Assembly: GCA_036725605.1 (NCBI GenBank)
Contig: DAIMDW010000009.1
Location: 1 to 64,000 of the forward strand
Length of the DNA stretch: 64,000 bases
DNA from: CALBTQ01 sp036725605
GTDB lineage: Bacteria; Lernaellota; Lernaellaia; Lernaellales; Lernaellaceae
Reading direction: 5' to 3'
Shown: positions 17,233 to 26,395 of the stretch, piece after piece
Position numbering within the stretch: the stretch's first letter is position 1
How the letters are laid out: each line of letters opens with the position of its first letter
The notes under the pieces: model-generated
Databases searched by the model: none
Told to the model about the DNA's origin: nothing
Seen by the model: only the letters and a program-made list of their open reading frames with translations
Program-made: the position numbers and the translations under genes

Positions 17233-18159
17233 ATGCCGCCGGCGGTGGCGATTTGTCTGGTTGCCTTCAACAATGAAAACGTGATCGGCGAGGCGCTCGA
17301 CGCGGCGCTGGCGCAGGAGGGCGTCGCGTTCGGCGTGCACGTGTGGGACAACGCCGGCCGCGATGGCACCGTCGACGTGGTCGGCCGCCGCGAGGGCGTG
17401 ACGCTGCACTCTTCCGACGTGAACCTGGGGTTCTGCGCGGCCAACAACCAACTGATCGAACGGACCGACGAACCGTTCATCCTTTTCTTGAATCCCGACA
17501 CGCGCCTGCTGCCCGGCTGCCTGGCGACGCTCGCCGCCGCGCTGGAGACCGCTCCGCGCGACGTGGCCGCCGTCGCGCCCAAGCTGCTGCAACCGGCGCG
17601 GGGCGAGGGACCGGCGATCATCGACTCGGCGGGCATCGTGCTCGCAAAGGAAAACCTCTCGCCCTACGATCGCGGCCAGGGCGAGCCGGACCGCGGACAG
17701 TTCGACGCGCCGGCCGAGATTTTCGGGCCGACCTTCGCCTGCGCCCTCTGGCGGCGCGAAGCGGTCGAGGCCCTGCGGCTGGACGGTCAGTTTCTCGACG
17801 AGTCGTTCTTCGCGTACTACGAAGATGTCGACATCGCCTGGCGCGCGCAGCGGCTCGGACGGCGGTTCCTGTACGTGCCCGGCGCGACGTGCCTGCATCG
17901 GCGCGGGCATCCGCACGCCTGGGGCCACACGCTGGCCGCGCGGGCGTTCGTCAACCGCTACCTGCTGCTGATCGCCAACGAGACGGGTCGCGACGGCTAC
18001 GGCTACCTGTGGCGGCTGCTGCCGCGCGAGGCGGCGCGGCTGATCTGGAAGAGCGTCAAGTTCAAGGGCTTCGGGATCGCCTGGCGAATGCTGGCGCAGG
18101 ATTGGCGCTATGCGTGGGCCAAGCGGCGGCGCCTGCGGGCGTTGGAGACGGCGCGATGA
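17233..18159 (+). CDS. Family 2 glycosyltransferase
   Basis: 308 residues. A GT-A fold is indicated by the N-terminal VAICLVAFNNENVIGEAL and WDNAGRDGTVDVV, the DxD-type FLNPDTRLLPG, and ESFFAYYEDVDIAWRAQRLG, typical of the rhamnosyltransferase-like group within GT2. The C-terminal part is basic. It probably adds a sugar to a lipid-linked or surface polysaccharide. It opens a four-gene operon with successive ATGA overlaps: second glycosyltransferase, ABC permease and ABC ATPase. A GGAGG motif lies ahead of the ATG. Confidence 0.93.
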   Translation: MPPAVAICLVAFNNENVIGEALDAALAQEGVAFGVHVWDNAGRDGTVDVVGRREGVTLHSSDVNLGFCAANNQLIERTDEPFILFLNPDTRLLPGCLATLAAALETAPRDVAAVAPKLLQPARGEGPAIIDSAGIVLAKENLSPYDRGQGEPDRGQFDAPAEIFGPTFACALWRREAVEALRLDGQFLDESFFAYYEDVDIAWRAQRLGRRFLYVPGATCLHRRGHPHAWGHTLAARAFVNRYLLLIANETGRDGYGYLWRLLPREAARLIWKSVKFKGFGIAWRMLAQDWRYAWAKRRRLRALETAR

Positions 18160-19070
18160 ACGGCCTGGAGATCGTCGTCACCAATTACAACACGCGCGAG
18201 CTGCTGACCGCCTGCCTCGCCTCAATACAAGAACATCCGGCGAGCTGCCCGACGCGCCTGACCGTGGTTGACAACGGCTCGACCGACGGCAGCGCGCTCA
18301 TGGTGGGCGAACGCTTTCCCGAGGCGCGGCTGATCGCCTTCGCGGACAATCGCGGCTACGGCCCGGCGACCAACCGCGCCCTGCGCGAACTGGATTACGA
18401 GCAGGTGCTGCTGCTCAACGCCGACACGCGCGTCACCCCCGGCTGCCTGGACGCCCTGTGCGCCGCGCTGGCGGCCGATCCGCACGCCGGCGTGCTCGGC
18501 CCGCGGCAGATCGACGATGACGGGCGCTATCAATTGTCCTGCGGCGCGAGTCTGACCCTCCCGCGCGAAACCCGCCGCTGGCTGCGGCATCGGCGGTTGC
18601 GGCGCGACGACGCGCAGGCCCGGCTGTTTCTGGAACAACACTACGCCAACGGCGCGCGCATTGACTGGCTCAGCGGCTCGGCGCTGCTCATCCGTCGCGA
18701 GGCGTTGCGCCGGGCGGGGCTGTTCGACGAGCGGTTCTTTCTCTACTTCGAGGACATCGACCTGTGCCTACGCATCCGGCGGGCCGGCTACGCGGTGCGC
18801 TACGTGCCCGACGCGGCGATCGTCCACCACGGCGGGAGCAGCGCGGCGCAGGCGCCCGAGCTGGCCGAATACGAATACCGCCGCAGCCAACTGCTGTTCT
18901 GGGCCAAGCACGGCGACCGTTTCGGCCGCATGGCCATCCGCTCGTGGGTCGGCCTGCGCAGCCTGGGCCTGTGGCTGGGCCTGCGTAGCGGCGCGTTGCC
19001 GATCGGCGACGCCACGCGTCTGAGCAACCAGCGGCGCCTGTTGCGGCTGGCCTGGGAGGGCGTGCGATGA
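18156..19070 (+). CDS. Family 2 glycosyltransferase
   Basis: 304 residues. It has LEIVVTNYNTRELLTACLAS, VVDNGSTDGS, LLLNADTRVTPG (metal/nucleotide site) and ERFFLYFEDIDLCLRIRRAG, the same architecture as the preceding gene and probably a duplicate of it. The ATG (18156) overlaps the upstream TGA as ATGA, so the two are translationally coupled; the reading frame extends further upstream, but that part lies inside the first glycosyltransferase. Predicted cytosolic, acting on the glycan later exported by the ABC transporter. Confidence 0.93.
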   Translation: MNGLEIVVTNYNTRELLTACLASIQEHPASCPTRLTVVDNGSTDGSALMVGERFPEARLIAFADNRGYGPATNRALRELDYEQVLLLNADTRVTPGCLDALCAALAADPHAGVLGPRQIDDDGRYQLSCGASLTLPRETRRWLRHRRLRRDDAQARLFLEQHYANGARIDWLSGSALLIRREALRRAGLFDERFFLYFEDIDLCLRIRRAGYAVRYVPDAAIVHHGGSSAAQAPELAEYEYRRSQLLFWAKHGDRFGRMAIRSWVGLRSLGLWLGLRSGALPIGDATRLSNQRRLLRLAWEGVR

Positions 19071-19861
19071 ACTTCCCGCGCGTGCTGGCCGATTCGCCCA
19101 CGGCCAACCTGCTGTGGGAACTGACGATCAGCCAGGTGAAGCTGCGCTACAAACGCAGCGCGCTGGGCCTGGGCTGGTCGTTGCTGCATCCGCTGCTGAT
19201 GATGACCGTGTTCACCGTCGTGCTGGGCCGCTTCCCGCGGCTGGCCGATCTGCCGGTGCCCTACCACATTTTCTTTTTGTCGGGCTATCTGCCCTGGACG
19301 TTCTTCGCCACGACGATCAACAACGGGCAGGCGTCGCTGCTGGCCAACGCGAGTCTGGTCAAGCAGGTGGCGATGCGCAAATGGCTGCTGCCGGTCGCGT
19401 CGGTGGGCGCGAACCTCGTGCACGCCGTGCTGGCGATGGGCCTGTTCGTGCTGTACCTGCTGGCGCACCCGGCGATCGACGCGGGCGCGGGCTTGCTGTG
19501 GCTCGCGCCGCTGATGCTCGTGCAGACGATCGCGATGACCGGCCTGGTGCTGGCGCTGAGCGCGTGGGTGGTGAGCTTTCGCGACCTGGGGCCGATCCTC
19601 GAGGTCGTGCTCGCCTTCCTGTTTTATCTGACGCCCGTGTTCTACGCCTTTTCGATTTTCGGACCGGCCGACGCCTGGCTGGTTGCGGTCTTGAAGATCA
19701 ACCCGCTGGCCGCCCTGCTCGCCTGCTACCGTGCGGCGATGTTCGGCGGACCGCTGCCGATCGGCTCGCTGCTGTACACGCTGGCCTGGACCGCCGCGCT
19801 GCTGGCCCTGGGCGCGCGCGTGTTCGCCCGGCGCGCCGGCGGCGTGGCCAAGGAGTTGTGA
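19067..19861 (+). CDS. ABC-2 type polysaccharide export permease
   Basis: 264 residues with about six membrane segments. The N-terminal motif LTISQVKLRYKRSALGLGWS and LLHPLLMMTVFTVVLGRFPR are typical of ABC-2 permeases exporting O-antigen or capsular polysaccharide (Wzm/KpsM group). It forms the channel with the ATPase encoded next. Its start (ATGA) overlaps the upstream glycosyltransferase stop and its own stop overlaps the next start. Located in the inner membrane. Confidence 0.93.
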   Translation: MNFPRVLADSPTANLLWELTISQVKLRYKRSALGLGWSLLHPLLMMTVFTVVLGRFPRLADLPVPYHIFFLSGYLPWTFFATTINNGQASLLANASLVKQVAMRKWLLPVASVGANLVHAVLAMGLFVLYLLAHPAIDAGAGLLWLAPLMLVQTIAMTGLVLALSAWVVSFRDLGPILEVVLAFLFYLTPVFYAFSIFGPADAWLVAVLKINPLAALLACYRAAMFGGPLPIGSLLYTLAWTAALLALGARVFARRAGGVAKEL

Positions 19862-20598
19862 TGAGCGCCCCGGCGATCGAACTGCGCAACCTGTTCGTGC
19901 ACTACACGGTGCGGCACGAGCGCGCGCAGTCGCTCAAGGGCGCGGTGCTCTCCAAACTGCAGCGGATCGACCGCAGCGAAACCTTCCCCGCGCTCAAGGC
20001 GGTGGATCTGTCGATCGCGCCCGGCGAATCGGTGGCCGTGGTCGGCCCCAACGGTTCGGGCAAATCGACGCTGCTCAAGGCGGTCGCGGGGATCTTCGCG
20101 CCCAGCGGCGGTACGGTGGTCACGCGCGGGCGCATCGGCGCGCTGCTGGAACTGGGCGCGGGCTTTCACCTGGATCTGACCGGGCTGGAGAACATCTACC
20201 TCGGCGGCGCGCTGCTGGGTTTGTCGCGGCGGCAGGTCGAGGCGCGGTTGCCGGAGATCGTCGCCTTCAGCGAGCTGGACCGGTTCATCGACGCGCCGAT
20301 CCGCCATTACAGCTCGGGGATGTTCATGCGCCTGGGTTTTTCCGTCGCGGTGCACTGCGATCCCGACGTGCTGCTGCTGGATGAGATCATCGCCGTGGGC
20401 GACGCGGCGTTTCAGGCCAAGTGCTACGACAAAATCGCGGCCTTGCGCGCGGCGGGCAAGACGCTGCTGGTGGTCAGCCACGCCCCGCAGACGCTGGAGC
20501 GCCTGTGCGAACGCGGCGTGCTGCTGCACCACGGCACGGTGCGCTTCGACGGCCTGCTGGGCGACTGTTTGGTTGAGTACGAAAAGCTATACAGGTAA
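19861..20598 (+). CDS. Polysaccharide export ABC transporter ATP-binding protein
   Basis: 245 residues. Walker A VVGPNGSGKST, signature YSSGMFMRLGFS, Walker B DVLLLDEIIAVGD and the switch His in VVSHAPQTLE identify a Wzt/KpsT-like ATPase. The C-terminal carbohydrate-binding domain of long Wzt proteins is absent. Last gene of the glycan operon. Its 3' end (CTATACAGG, then TAA) overlaps the stop of the opposing AT-rich gene by 12 bp, and that 9-mer recurs exactly 1000 bp further on. The present C-terminus and stop codon may have been supplied by the insertion. Confidence 0.93.
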   Translation: MSAPAIELRNLFVHYTVRHERAQSLKGAVLSKLQRIDRSETFPALKAVDLSIAPGESVAVVGPNGSGKSTLLKAVAGIFAPSGGTVVTRGRIGALLELGAGFHLDLTGLENIYLGGALLGLSRRQVEARLPEIVAFSELDRFIDAPIRHYSSGMFMRLGFSVAVHCDPDVLLLDEIIAVGDAAFQAKCYDKIAALRAAGKTLLVVSHAPQTLERLCERGVLLHHGTVRFDGLLGDCLVEYEKLYR

Positions 20599-21507
20599 GC
20601 TTTCTGCACGCTTCTTCGCAATATATTCGTTTTGTAGAGCAGCAAAAATATCGACCGCTGTTTTGCATAACTCATAAGCTTTTTCAGCATTCTCTTGTTC
20701 AATTGAAAACGGATTGCCATGTGCAAAATCATTTCGTGTTTTAACTAACGACATCCAATCTTCATAGAAGGTATCTTTCTTTTTACAACTAGACTCAATT
20801 GCTTCAGATAACTCAAGACCAATCAATTTTTTTACATACTTTATCCTCTCTTGAAAAAATCTTTTTTTCTTCATTTCTGACTCAATTTCATTATTGGACT
20901 TACATTGAATATAAAACAATACACTAATTATAAACTCACTAAATAACACTTCCATCATTGAACATGAAGCCAATACAACCGCCTTATTTTCGTTGAAACA
21001 TCTTTGTATTTCTGACACAGTGTTTAACACTTTTCGTGACATATCCTTATTAATGACCAAATGATTTTGAACATATTGTAAGTCCATTCCATATATCTTT
21101 TCTTGAACCGTCATCCACTCTTCTGTTGAAATCTTATCTTTATTATGTTTTGTTTGATTTTTTTTCATATTCTCCAAAATATTCGTTACATCTTCCTCCT
21201 CAACCGGCTTGCCAATCAGTTGAGAAACGTATTGAATTATTTCTTTTTTTCTCTCTAACTTTCTCCTCAAAGAGTTCAAATAAAAATATTTTACCATGTC
21301 AAAAAACATCTGAACTTCCATCGAAGGAAAAATACAAAAAATCCCCGGCATTGAATGATTTGTATTGTCTGCACCACAATTAGAACATTGATTCATTCCC
21401 CGCCATATTTCATTAGCTGGATAGACATATAGACACTCTCTGCAAAATTCATAATTATCAATTGAATCCGCTTCCAGTTCTAATAACTCAAGTTCATCTT
21501 TATCCAT
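20587..21507 (-). CDS. HEPN-like protein with N-terminal zinc ribbon, probable defence/toxin gene
   Basis: 306 residues, strikingly AT-rich beside the GC-rich neighbours. The N-terminus has a two-knuckle zinc ribbon (CRECLYVYP ... CSNCGAD, about residues 18-45). The middle is lysine-rich and helical. The C-terminal third holds TRNDFAHG, an RX4H motif as in HEPN RNases, followed by a helix ending in KTAVDIFAALQNEYIAKK. HEPN domains are metal-independent RNases common in toxin-antitoxin, abortive infection and CRISPR systems. Homology is based on the motif only. It stands alone, opposite to the surrounding genes, between two copies of CTATACAGG. Confidence 0.6.
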   Translation of the reverse strand: MDKDELELLELEADSIDNYEFCRECLYVYPANEIWRGMNQCSNCGADNTNHSMPGIFCIFPSMEVQMFFDMVKYFYLNSLRRKLERKKEIIQYVSQLIGKPVEEEDVTNILENMKKNQTKHNKDKISTEEWMTVQEKIYGMDLQYVQNHLVINKDMSRKVLNTVSEIQRCFNENKAVVLASCSMMEVLFSEFIISVLFYIQCKSNNEIESEMKKKRFFQERIKYVKKLIGLELSEAIESSCKKKDTFYEDWMSLVKTRNDFAHGNPFSIEQENAEKAYELCKTAVDIFAALQNEYIAKKRAESLPV

Positions 21508-21595
21508 TGTTTTTAACCTCCGAACACATTTCTAAAGCAGGTTTATTGTAATCGTGCTCGCTGAATGATAAAAGTAAACGGTTGACCTATACAGG
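20587..21595. mobile_element. 1-kb AT-rich insertion bounded by a 9-bp direct repeat
   Basis: CTATACAGG occurs at 20587-20595 and again at 21587-21595, precisely at the two borders of the AT-rich HEPN gene module. The right copy leads straight into the ribosome site (AGGAG) of the next GC-rich gene. No integrase is present. Target-site duplication or recombination between short repeats would both fit; chance cannot be excluded. Confidence 0.45.
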
Positions 21596-21604
21596 AGCAA
21601 GCCC

Positions 21605-24064
21605 ATGCGTTGGACTGCCTTGATCGTCGTTTTGCTGTTGGCCGTTGCCTGCTCGACGGGCAATGATTCGGACACCGCCCAAACCGCGGGCATCACCGAT
21701 ATGAAGGCCGAGCCCGTGCCGACCGACACCGCGCTGATGCTGCCCGGCGACGCCGGCGACGGCTCGGTGGTCATGGTCAACGGGCGCGCCATCCGGCCGG
21801 CGGGTTCGCTGGTGCAGGTGCACGATTTTCCGTCCTGCCTGTACGTGCTGCCCGACGGCGACGTGGCCGTGGTCAGCATGCGCAGCAAGCACGTGAACAT
21901 CATCGACGGCGACGCGTTTTCGGTCATCGGCGAAGCGGCCACCGGTTCGGCGTTCGTCGGGCTGACGGCCAACGCGGCGGGCGACACGTTGTACGTCAGC
22001 GGCGGCGCGAAGCAGGTCATTTACGAGTTCGCGCTGACCGCCGGCACGCCCACGCTGATCCGCGAGATTCCGACCGCCGGCTTCCCGCTGGGCGTGGCGC
22101 TTACGCCCGACGAAAGCACGCTGCTGGTCGCCAGCAGCTACGGCCAGTCGGTGTTTTTCATCGACCTGAGCACGGGCGAGAAAATCGGCCAGGCGATCGC
22201 CGGCATTTATCCCTATGACATCGAAATCAACGCCGCGCGCAACGAGGCGTTCGTCTCCAACTGGGGCGGCTCGTCGGTCACGGTGGTCGACATGGACGAC
22301 ATGGAAGCCGTCGCGGAAATCACCGTCGGCCAGCACCCCGAGGGGATGGTTCTGTCGCCCGACGGCAACACGCTGTACGTGACCGACGCCGACAGCGACA
22401 CGGTCAGCGTCGTGGACGTGGCCGATCGCGAGTTGATCGGCGCCTACGACATCTACAACGCCCAGGAACTCGTCGGCGGCACCCCGGTCGACATCGCGGT
22501 CAGCGACGACGGCGACACCCTCTACGTCGCCGCGGCGGGCCTGAACGCGGTGGTCGTACTCGACGCCGACGACGGCGGCGTACTGGGCATGATTCCCACC
22601 GGGTATTATCCGTCGGCGGTCGCGATCGACGAGGCGGCGGGCGTGCTTTACGTGGCCAACGGCAAGGGCGGCGGCATCCCGGCGCTCAACCGCAAGGGCG
22701 TGTCGATGACCGGCACGGTCGAGCAGATCGACCTGCCCGACAACACGCAACTGGCCGACTACACGCAGACGGTCATGGACAACCTCACGCGCACCGAGCT
22801 GTACTGGGAGACGATGGAATTCGAGAGCCCGATTCCCACCGAGCGCGGCGTGCCCTCGCAGCAGATCAAACGCGTGGTCTTCATCATGCGCGAGAACAAG
22901 ACCTTCGATCAGGAACTGTCGGACCTCGACGACGTCAACGGCGACATCGCGCACCTGGTCTTCGGCCGCAACAACACGCCCAACACGCACGCGCTGGCCG
23001 AGATGTTCACCAACTGCGACAACTACTACAGCGAAGCCAACGCCTCGGTACAGGGTCACATGTGGTCGACGATGATGTACTCGAACGACTACGTGGAAAA
23101 ATGCTGGTCCAGCCGCGACCGCACGTCGCTGTCGGGCGTCGAACCGGCGGCGATCGGCGGCAACAAGACGATCTTCCACCACCTGATCAACAACGACATT
23201 AAATTCCGCGTGTACGGTCAGGTGGTCGGCACGCTTTCGGACATCGGCACGCTGGCCCAGTACATCGATTTCAAGTACGGCTTCTGGAACCTGGGCATTT
23301 CCGATGAAATCAAGGCCGACGAGATCATCCGCGAGATGGAAGGCGGCATCTGGCCCGAATTCGTGTACATCTCGCTGCACAACGACCACACCAACGGTTC
23401 GGACGCCGGCGCGCCGACCGTCCAGTATTACGTCGGCGACAACGACGCGGGCCTGGGCAAAATCATCGACTACATCACCCACAGCGATTACTGGAACGAA
23501 ACGGCGATCTTCGTCACCGAAGACGATCCGCAGTCCGGCTCGGACCACGTCGACGCGCACCGGTCGATCGGCCTGGTCATTTCGCCGTGGGCCAAGCACG
23601 GTTACGTGTCCAGCGTGCTGTATTCGATGAGCTCGATCTGGATGACCATCCAGATGATCCTGGGTATCCCGCCGATGACCGTCTACGACGAGCACACCAG
23701 CCCGATGTACGACTGCTTCACCATGACGCCCGACTACTCGACCTACGACGCGCTGCCCAACAACATCCCGTTGGAGTACAACCCCGACGATCTGCCGATG
23801 GCCGCTTACAGCAACAAGCAGAACTGGGGCGCGCCCGACCAGGTGCGCCGCCTGGGCGAGGTCGTCTGGAGCATCATGCGGCCCGGCGAGAAATTCCCGG
23901 CGCACATGTCGGTCGACTCCTACGTCGAAGACGACGAGGAGGAAGACGAAACCGCCGAGGCGCAGGAGTACCGCGAGGTCGCCGACGCGCTCAAAGCCTA
24001 CGCGCTGGAACACGGCCTGTGGGACGGTTCGACGCTGCCGGCCATCCCGCGTCCGGAACGATAG
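21605..24064 (+). CDS. Lipoprotein: YVTN-type beta-propeller plus phosphoesterase domain
   Basis: 819 residues. A lipoprotein signal ends at LLLAVAC (Cys near 16). Residues about 60-380 form YncE/YVTN-like propeller blades (GDTLYVSGG, GNTLYVTDADSDTVSVVDV, GDTLYVAAAGLNAVVVLD). Residues about 415-740 resemble the acid phosphatase/phospholipase C-type phosphoesterase family (PF04185-like): KRVVFIMRENKTFDQELSDL, then SLHNDHTNG, FVTEDDPQSGSDHVDAHR. The tail is acidic. It probably hydrolyses a phosphoester at the cell surface; the substrate is unknown. The ribosome site AGGAGC precedes the ATG, immediately after the right-hand CTATACAGG. Confidence 0.85.
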   Translation: MRWTALIVVLLLAVACSTGNDSDTAQTAGITDMKAEPVPTDTALMLPGDAGDGSVVMVNGRAIRPAGSLVQVHDFPSCLYVLPDGDVAVVSMRSKHVNIIDGDAFSVIGEAATGSAFVGLTANAAGDTLYVSGGAKQVIYEFALTAGTPTLIREIPTAGFPLGVALTPDESTLLVASSYGQSVFFIDLSTGEKIGQAIAGIYPYDIEINAARNEAFVSNWGGSSVTVVDMDDMEAVAEITVGQHPEGMVLSPDGNTLYVTDADSDTVSVVDVADRELIGAYDIYNAQELVGGTPVDIAVSDDGDTLYVAAAGLNAVVVLDADDGGVLGMIPTGYYPSAVAIDEAAGVLYVANGKGGGIPALNRKGVSMTGTVEQIDLPDNTQLADYTQTVMDNLTRTELYWETMEFESPIPTERGVPSQQIKRVVFIMRENKTFDQELSDLDDVNGDIAHLVFGRNNTPNTHALAEMFTNCDNYYSEANASVQGHMWSTMMYSNDYVEKCWSSRDRTSLSGVEPAAIGGNKTIFHHLINNDIKFRVYGQVVGTLSDIGTLAQYIDFKYGFWNLGISDEIKADEIIREMEGGIWPEFVYISLHNDHTNGSDAGAPTVQYYVGDNDAGLGKIIDYITHSDYWNETAIFVTEDDPQSGSDHVDAHRSIGLVISPWAKHGYVSSVLYSMSSIWMTIQMILGIPPMTVYDEHTSPMYDCFTMTPDYSTYDALPNNIPLEYNPDDLPMAAYSNKQNWGAPDQVRRLGEVVWSIMRPGEKFPAHMSVDSYVEDDEEEDETAEAQEYREVADALKAYALEHGLWDGSTLPAIPRPER

Positions 24065-24096
24065 GACGAAACGCACACACAACCGACGAGGCCGCC

Positions 24097-24573
24097 ATGG
24101 ATCTGACCAAGCTGGGACACAAGATCGAGAAATATTTGCGCGACGCCGAGTTCGACGTGAAGACCGTCGCCGAACCCGACCACGACGGCGGCGCGTGGAT
24201 GTGCCGGGACACCGACTCGCAGGTCGATTTTTTCATCAGCGTGGAATCCAACGAGGACGATCTGCAGATCCCCACGGTGACCATCGGGGCGATCATCGAG
24301 ACCTTCGACCCGAACGATCCGGAAGAAGCGCTGGACCTGGAAACCGCTCTGGGCTATTTGGATCTGGCCGGCTCGTTGATCGGCGCGTCGATCACGATCA
24401 CGCGTTTCGGGCTGGACGGCCTGCCCTTCGCCGCGGTGGTCAACCGCGTGCCCATCGAGCAGTTCGAGCTGGAGATGATCGAAGACCTGCTGAACTTCAA
24501 CCTCTCGCAGATCGCCGCCCTCACCGGCATCACCGAGGGCGACGCCCCGCCCCTCACCGAGGACGGCGAGTAG
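24097..24573 (+). CDS. Small acidic hypothetical protein (YbjN/secretion-chaperone-like?)
   Basis: 158 residues, acidic, without signal peptide or membrane segments. The N-terminus (LTKLGHKIEKYLRDAEFDVKTV) and the alternating helix-strand layout, ending in a long amphipathic helix (VPIEQFELEMIEDLLNFNL), are reminiscent of YbjN/type III chaperone-like folds, but I cannot confirm a family. It lies 32 bp after the phosphoesterase lipoprotein on the same strand and may be co-transcribed. ATG 24097 begins the recognisable protein; the frame runs open upstream inside the neighbour. Confidence 0.7.
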   Translation: MDLTKLGHKIEKYLRDAEFDVKTVAEPDHDGGAWMCRDTDSQVDFFISVESNEDDLQIPTVTIGAIIETFDPNDPEEALDLETALGYLDLAGSLIGASITITRFGLDGLPFAAVVNRVPIEQFELEMIEDLLNFNLSQIAALTGITEGDAPPLTEDGE

Positions 24574-24583
24574 GGAGGATGAT

Positions 24584-26257
24584 TTATAAAGAAAAGGATT
24601 CCTGCACTTCTTCGTTGAATATCGCATGTTTAAAATAATTTTTCACGGAATCCATATCTTTTGGAGCTAAATATAATTTAGCAATATTATAAATGCTTCT
24701 TTTTATTGACCGGTTATATTCTTCAGGATCTACGGTATAAATACCATCGTTCTTCTGAAAGATATTTTCTCCATCATCCCTTGCCATTTGTATAATATTC
24801 GTAGGTAGAAATCTTTCGACTCCTTTAAATCTATCGCTCAACTCTTTATTACATTTTTCTTCTGGCCATATCGCAATTTTAAATGGGTCAGATGAATTGA
24901 AATGCTTACTTAATGAATTTTTAATACTTGCTTTATCCCAATCGTATATTACTATTACGGGAGCTCCTACTTTTCTTGACTTTATTGTAGACACGTTGCT
25001 TTTTATATAATTCTTAATCTCCTCACCTCCGTTTGCATTTCCATCTGTAAGCTCCTCAAGGCAGCAAACATATACTTCATCTTTTCGCCCAATGTTCTCT
25101 AAAACTTTTTCCAAATAAAATTTATCTGTTTTTCCTTCAACCAACAACAACGGCAAATGTGAATAAAAAAGTAGAGGGTGAGTCCATTTTGAGACTTCAT
25201 TTAGCATTGTGGTTCTTAATAATTTTATTACATCCATCTGATTTGCACTTGTTTTATTTTCGTTTTTAACAACGTAATAGCATGCATCCGATCTTTGAAT
25301 TAACAACTCCGAATGGGTTGTTGAAATTACCTGCATTCTAGAAAGCTTTTCATCAGATATTTTTGACAAAAAGGAGGCAACTTGAGCCTCCAATGATTTA
25401 TGCTGAGATGATTCAGGTTCTTCTACCGCCCAAATAGATGCCTGCCTCCAACCAAATTTTTGAAAATAATCTTTATCAATAAGGTATAATATTTGGTACA
25501 TTAGATAACTCTGAACTCCTGACCCTTGTACAATGTCATCTAATTCAAATCCATTCTCATTTATTAAAAATCCAAAGGAAAATAACATTTCAGTTAAAGA
25601 TCTGGGAGTATTTAATCGAATTGAATTAATATTGCATCCTTTGAATACATTTTGTGTTGATATTGATTTAATTAAACTATTTGACTTTTCCTGAAGTTGG
25701 TTGAAAAAATCATCTTTAGGATTAAGATTGCCGAGTCTTCTAAATATTAAATCTCTAAGCCCCTCATTCTGATCTCTCAAAACATCTATAGGGAGAACTC
25801 TATTTGGTATATAACGAAATGAAATTAAAGATAAGAATTGTTCAACCTTATACTGATCAGAAATAGTTAGAGGTTTTCTATCATCATTTAAAAAGATTTC
25901 CAATTCACTGTTACTATAAGACCATTGCTTTCGAATAGAAAATTTATCACCAAGCAAATGATGAACATCATCTAGACCACTACGAAAATTAAAAATCTCT
26001 GGAAGATTAAATTCTATTTTTATTGAAAGAGACTTTTTCTTTTTGCTTTTGATTCCAGGACGAAAATATTCAGTCCTAGGATTTAATTTCAGATTCGGTT
26101 CTGAATTTCCAGAAAAAAAACAATTTATCGCTCGTAAAAAATTCGATTTACCAGAATTATTCATTCCAGCTAAAACAGAGAAGTTTCCTAAATTTTCAAG
26201 TTTAGCGGATTCTAACGATCTGAAATTTTTTACTTCAATACTAGATATAAGTTTCAT
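24584..26257 (-). CDS. OLD-family ATP-dependent endonuclease (AAA ATPase plus TOPRIM)
   Basis: 557 residues, very AT-rich. The N-terminal SMC-like ATPase starts MKLISSIEVKNFRSLESAKL and has Walker A GMNNSGKSN (31-39), with Walker B in WAVEEPESSQHKSLE. The C-terminal TOPRIM nuclease shows LLLVEGKTDKFYLEKVLENIG (acidic Glu) and VIVIYDWDKA (Asp pair). This is the P2 OLD/GajA-like arrangement; relatives act in phage defence, often alone (class 1) or with a UvrD-like helicase (class 2, such as GajB in Gabija). No helicase partner is adjacent, which suggests class 1. Base composition and opposite orientation indicate acquisition. Confidence 0.88.
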   Translation of the reverse strand: MKLISSIEVKNFRSLESAKLENLGNFSVLAGMNNSGKSNFLRAINCFFSGNSEPNLKLNPRTEYFRPGIKSKKKKSLSIKIEFNLPEIFNFRSGLDDVHHLLGDKFSIRKQWSYSNSELEIFLNDDRKPLTISDQYKVEQFLSLISFRYIPNRVLPIDVLRDQNEGLRDLIFRRLGNLNPKDDFFNQLQEKSNSLIKSISTQNVFKGCNINSIRLNTPRSLTEMLFSFGFLINENGFELDDIVQGSGVQSYLMYQILYLIDKDYFQKFGWRQASIWAVEEPESSQHKSLEAQVASFLSKISDEKLSRMQVISTTHSELLIQRSDACYYVVKNENKTSANQMDVIKLLRTTMLNEVSKWTHPLLFYSHLPLLLVEGKTDKFYLEKVLENIGRKDEVYVCCLEELTDGNANGGEEIKNYIKSNVSTIKSRKVGAPVIVIYDWDKASIKNSLSKHFNSSDPFKIAIWPEEKCNKELSDRFKGVERFLPTNIIQMARDDGENIFQKNDGIYTVDPEEYNRSIKRSIYNIAKLYLAPKDMDSVKNYFKHAIFNEEVQESFSL

Positions 26258-26395
26258 TGATTCCTCATAAAATGACGATAATTACAACTATATCTTTTTA
26301 TCATTAAAGTCATATTATGAAAACATCCCTTCCTCGCCCCTTGCGCGAAATGTTTTGACGGTTAAGCTGTGCTCCAACGAATGGAAGGAGCCGCT

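Noticed and set aside
21587..24082. 831-codon minus-strand frame
   Set aside because: Antisense to the propeller-phosphoesterase lipoprotein, with Val/Arg/Asp-rich shadow composition.
24584..26395. Direct repeats framing the OLD gene island
   Set aside because: Only short matches such as GATTCCT are seen at the borders, which is what chance would give.
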